Shown here piece after piece: positions 61,243 to 64,000 of a stretch of DNA of 64,000 nucleotides. The notes under the pieces are model-generated. The model was not told the origin of the DNA and did no database searches. It saw only the letters and a program-made list of their open reading frames with translations. The stretch is from Crocinitomicaceae bacterium (GTDB lineage Bacteria; Bacteroidota; Bacteroidia; Flavobacteriales_D; Crocinitomicaceae). Made by a program: the position numbers and the translations under genes. How positions within the stretch are numbered: position 1 is the stretch's first letter; each line of letters starts with the position of its first letter. Location of the stretch: the NCBI GenBank assembly GCA_020635955.1, contig JACJYW010000010.1, positions 117,127-181,126 on the forward strand, given 5' to 3'.

Positions 61243-61974
61243 ATGGAAAAAGCTGTTGTTGTTGAAGATGAGCTTCATGTAAGGAATGGAATAATTTCTA
61301 TGATCCAGGAATATTGTCCTGAAATTGAAGTGGTAGCGTCAGCAGGAACAGTGCAACAAGGTTATGAAAAGATTGCAGAATTTCAACCGGATATCGTGTT
61401 CCTGGATGTAAACCTTCCTGACGGTTCTGGCTTTGATCTTTTAGAGAAGATCGTTAGGAATAATTTAAAGGTGATCTTCATAACTGCCTATAGTGAACAT
61501 GCACTTAAAGCCATAAAACATTCCGCAATAGATTATCTGCTAAAGCCGCTTATCCCTGAAGAACTCATTGAAGCAGTGAACAAAGCAACACGGTTTATAC
61601 TTCAGGAAAAGACGATAGATAAATTGAATGCTCAGGATGATACTTCAGATAAAGGTCGAGAGAAAAAGATCATCATAAAAACGCAAACTGAATCCTTTTA
61701 TCTGAACGTTGATCAAATCGTTTATTTTAAAGCAGATGGCAATTATTCAGAGGTGATCACTTCAAGCAATAAACCTATTCTGGTTGCCAAAACGCTTAAA
61801 TTCTACGAAGACGTGATGCAAGGTTATGGATTTTTAAGAGTGCATCAATCTTACCTGGTTAATTCCAATCACATTCTTGGCTTAAATGGAAATAAACTCC
61901 AATTGAAAAATGGAAATATTATTGAAATTTCAAGACGCAAACGCGTTGTAATTCAGGATCTTTTCAAAAAATAG
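61243..61974 (+). CDS. LytTR-family response regulator
   Basis: A 243-residue regulator: receiver domain (phospho-Asp55 in IVFLDVNLPDGSGF, T79-region ITAYSEHA, K in YLLKPL) and a C-terminal LytTR DNA-binding domain (VDQIVYFKADGNYSEVIT ... YGFLRVHQSYLVNSNHILG). It is the cognate partner of the kinase upstream, 1 base away. The large secreted-protein gene 95 bases downstream on the same strand could be a target, but I see no clear repeat pair in that gap. Confidence 0.94.
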   Translation: MEKAVVVEDELHVRNGIISMIQEYCPEIEVVASAGTVQQGYEKIAEFQPDIVFLDVNLPDGSGFDLLEKIVRNNLKVIFITAYSEHALKAIKHSAIDYLLKPLIPEELIEAVNKATRFILQEKTIDKLNAQDDTSDKGREKKIIIKTQTESFYLNVDQIVYFKADGNYSEVITSSNKPILVAKTLKFYEDVMQGYGFLRVHQSYLVNSNHILGLNGNKLQLKNGNIIEISRRKRVVIQDLFKK

Positions 61975-62068
61975 AACCAAATACTCGAATAACCTGACCA
62001 GTTAATAATCACTATAGTTTTATTGAAAATTTAACATTAAATTTAGATTAACAACAGTCTATGTTTGA

Positions 62069-64000
62069 ATGAACGGTTTTGGTGTCCATAAGGTCAACCT
62101 TCTCTTGGCTATTTTATCCAGTATTGTATTAACGCTGGGTAATTCTTTCGTGTCCAGAGCCGACATCATTTTACAAGAAGCATTTAACAGTGGCTCTTTA
62201 CCAGCAGGATGGTCAAACAATATTATTCAAGGCGCACAAGGTTGGAGTTTTCAAAATGCACCTGCTTTTGGTTCAACAAGTGGAACTTTCTACACTGTTT
62301 TTGATGATGCCGCTCTCGGTGCAGCAACTATTCCCAATGAAGCATCTCTTCAAATGCCTAGTCTTGATTGTTCAGGTAGAACAGCTGTTTATCTAAATTA
62401 TTTACATCACTGGTATGGTGTAGAATCTACGCATGGTTATGTGGAGATTTCGAATGACGGAGGAACGGTTTGGAATACTTTGATGGATTATGAAAAATTA
62501 ACCAGAGGATCTTTAGCTGCCCCTCAAGATACAACGCTCAATATTTCAGCATTTGCTGCAAATCAATCAGATGTTCGAATCCGTTTTAGATACACAGATG
62601 GAAGTCTTGCAGGTCAATATTGGTACATTGATGACATCACTGTTTATTCTGATTCGGATGTGGGTCCAACAGATCTGGTTGCTCCAGGTTATTTAGGTTG
62701 TTCAAGTTCTTACAGTGCGGCAGAAACAGTAACTGTTGAAATAACAAATCATGGATTTTTACCTGTTTCCAATGTCCCTATAACCTGTAATGTTACCGGT
62801 GGAACTACAGCAACCTTAACAGGAACGCTTGCGGGTCCAATTGCTCCGGGAGCAACTATGAATTTCACCTTTGCTTCGACCATTGACATGAGCCTAGAGG
62901 CAATTTATTATTTTGAAATATATACTACGCTCTCCACGGATGAGTATTTAGCTAATGATACCTTGTATACCTCACGACAGCAGGTAATATCCACTTATCC
63001 ATACGCCATGGATTTTAATGGAACAGATGGAGGTTGGTTCGCTACTGGTCAAAGCCCGCCTGCTAATGGCGGAAGGAATTTTTATCATGGGCCTGTACCT
63101 TATTTGAATGGTCCTCAAGGTCAGGGAGATTCGTGGTATGTTCAAACAACTAGCTCAAACAACGGAACCTTTATTTGGGTGGAAAGCCCGATCTTCAATT
63201 TTACTGGATTAACTGATCCTCAATTATTCGTTGATCTAAAGCACTCTCTTCATAATTCAGATTATTTCCATGTTGAGTACAGTTTAAATGGCGGAACCAC
63301 ATGGACACAATTGGGTACTAATGCAAATCCGGATTGGTATAACGGAGTGAATTGGTGGCAAAACAGCTATACAAATCCAGTAGATGAATGGACTACCTAT
63401 CAAAAAAGTTTGTGCGCATTGGCGGGTCAACCATGTGTTAAACTGCGCTTTTATGGAAGACCTTATTACAGTGCTCCAACATATACGGCGTATCACTTCT
63501 TTGCCTTTGATAATGTTAAGATAATTGATGGTCCGGATGTCGGAATTACAGCCTATATAGATCCGGTAAATATTGGCTGTTTGTTTGCTTCAAATCAAGT
63601 AGTAACGGTTGAGGTTTATAATTATAGTTGTTCGCCTGTTTCAAACGTTCCGGTTACCTGTGAGATCACTGGAGCTGTGACCACTACATTGACAGGAACG
63701 GTTCCAGGTCCAATTCCATCTGAATCATCTGTCACTTATACTTTCCCGGGAACATTTAACATGACAACGTTGGGTATTTATAATTTCAATACGTATACCG
63801 CATATCCCGGAGATGTTTATCTAAACAATGACACTTTAGCCACATCAATTGATGTCAACCAGCTGTTGGTTAACACCTACCCGTATTTTGAAGATTTCAA
63901 TAGTGGACCGGCGTACTGGATACCAAGTGGAGATAATCCACCAGGCAATAATGGTAGAAACTTTGTATTAGGGAATGTTCCATATTTGGGAGGTCCATTA
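62069..64000 (+). CDS. Large secreted modular protein (3' end outside the window)
   Basis: An uninterrupted frame of 644 codons begins at ATG 62069 and runs off the window. The N-terminus is a signal peptide (KVNLLLAILSSIVLTLGNSFVSRA), followed by a choice-of-anchor/MAM-like jelly-roll domain (LQEAFNSGSLPAGWSNN ... WYIDDITVYSD). From codon 197 (DVGPTDL) a module recurs at codon 490 (DVGITAY): a CARDB-like Ig domain (VSNVPITCNVTGG / VSNVPVTCEITGA) and then another anchor-type jelly roll (STYPYAMDFNG / NTYPYFEDFNS). The period is 293 residues (879 bases). A C-terminal T9SS sorting domain is expected beyond the window. Likely an adhesin or surface-layer protein, by architecture only. Confidence 0.88.
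   Translation, partial: MNGFGVHKVNLLLAILSSIVLTLGNSFVSRADIILQEAFNSGSLPAGWSNNIIQGAQGWSFQNAPAFGSTSGTFYTVFDDAALGAATIPNEASLQMPSLDCSGRTAVYLNYLHHWYGVESTHGYVEISNDGGTVWNTLMDYEKLTRGSLAAPQDTTLNISAFAANQSDVRIRFRYTDGSLAGQYWYIDDITVYSDSDVGPTDLVAPGYLGCSSSYSAAETVTVEITNHGFLPVSNVPITCNVTGGTTATLTGTLAGPIAPGATMNFTFASTIDMSLEAIYYFEIYTTLSTDEYLANDTLYTSRQQVISTYPYAMDFNGTDGGWFATGQSPPANGGRNFYHGPVPYLNGPQGQGDSWYVQTTSSNNGTFIWVESPIFNFTGLTDPQLFVDLKHSLHNSDYFHVEYSLNGGTTWTQLGTNANPDWYNGVNWWQNSYTNPVDEWTTYQKSLCALAGQPCVKLRFYGRPYYSAPTYTAYHFFAFDNVKIIDGPDVGITAYIDPVNIGCLFASNQVVTVEVYNYSCSPVSNVPVTCEITGAVTTTLTGTVPGPIPSESSVTYTFPGTFNMTTLGIYNFNTYTAYPGDVYLNNDTLATSIDVNQLLVNTYPYFEDFNSGPAYWIPSGDNPPGNNGRNFVLGNVPYLGGPL

Noticed and set aside
62190..62396. 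Plus-strand open frame of 68 codons
   Set aside because: It lies in another frame of the large secreted protein that starts at 62069 and remains open to the window end.

Overview
The window reads as a chromosomal segment of a Bacteroidota bacterium, most likely a marine, pigmented member of the Flavobacteriales. The composition is AT-rich. Many genes are preceded by the Bacteroidota -7 element TAnnTTTG instead of a Shine-Dalgarno sequence. Typical lineage markers are present: secreted proteins with type IX secretion (T9SS) C-terminal sorting domains, DUF5916, a hemD-DUF4271 pair, a single-chain glycyl-tRNA synthetase, TonB/carboxypeptidase-regulatory receptors and a carotenoid operon with a bacterial CrtYcd-type lycopene cyclase. 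The family-level placement is inference. I found no tRNA, rRNA, CRISPR array, insertion sequence or phage, and no gene-free stretch longer than about 210 bases.

Layout. 1-4.1 kb: end of an unknown gene, a lipoprotein with a caspase-like His/Cys pattern, a SiaC-like regulator, dxs and a small lipoprotein. 4.1-7.7 kb: a signalling operon (membrane histidine kinase, stand-alone receiver, receiver-PP2C phosphatase) whose 3' end has been duplicated downstream. 7.7-12 kb: a membrane protein, a D-aminoacylase-like exported protein with a degenerate metal site, and a TPR-PP2C phosphatase. 12-18 kb: a T9SS protein, an ABC-2 exporter, glyQS, an ankyrin protein and a STAS-like protein. 18-30.6 kb, all on the minus strand: a WD40-caspase protein, two multispanning glycosyltransferases, a UDP-galactopyranose-mutase-like flavoprotein, scoB and scoA separated by a glycosyltransferase and a small gene, and a class A penicillin-binding protein. 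30.7-43 kb: hemD, DUF4271, a glutaryl-CoA-dehydrogenase-like gene, DUF5916, Kelch and DUF2797 genes, an MlaEF-type lipid ABC transporter followed by a coiled-coil membrane protein instead of an MCE protein, DUF1684, a thioredoxin-like protein and gpsA.

43.2-50.8 kb is the most coherent system. A MerR-type regulator with a B12-binding-like (CarH/LitR) domain precedes a tightly packed operon: ECF sigma factor, crtI, crtB, small secreted protein, crtD, cruF, crtZ and crtYcd. The enzyme set predicts a monocyclic 1'-hydroxy carotenoid of the saproxanthin type. The promoter of this operon carries four copies of a GTTAAACAAAA-like element placed around its -33 and -7 boxes, a strong candidate for the repressor's operator.

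50.8-64 kb: a membrane-bound LytTR regulator, three 20-bp tandem repeats leading into a TonB receptor gene, a gingipain-family (C25) T9SS protease, an SDR-lipoprotein pair, an RlmI-like methyltransferase, a TPR histidine kinase with a LytTR response regulator, and a large repetitive secreted protein that runs off the window.
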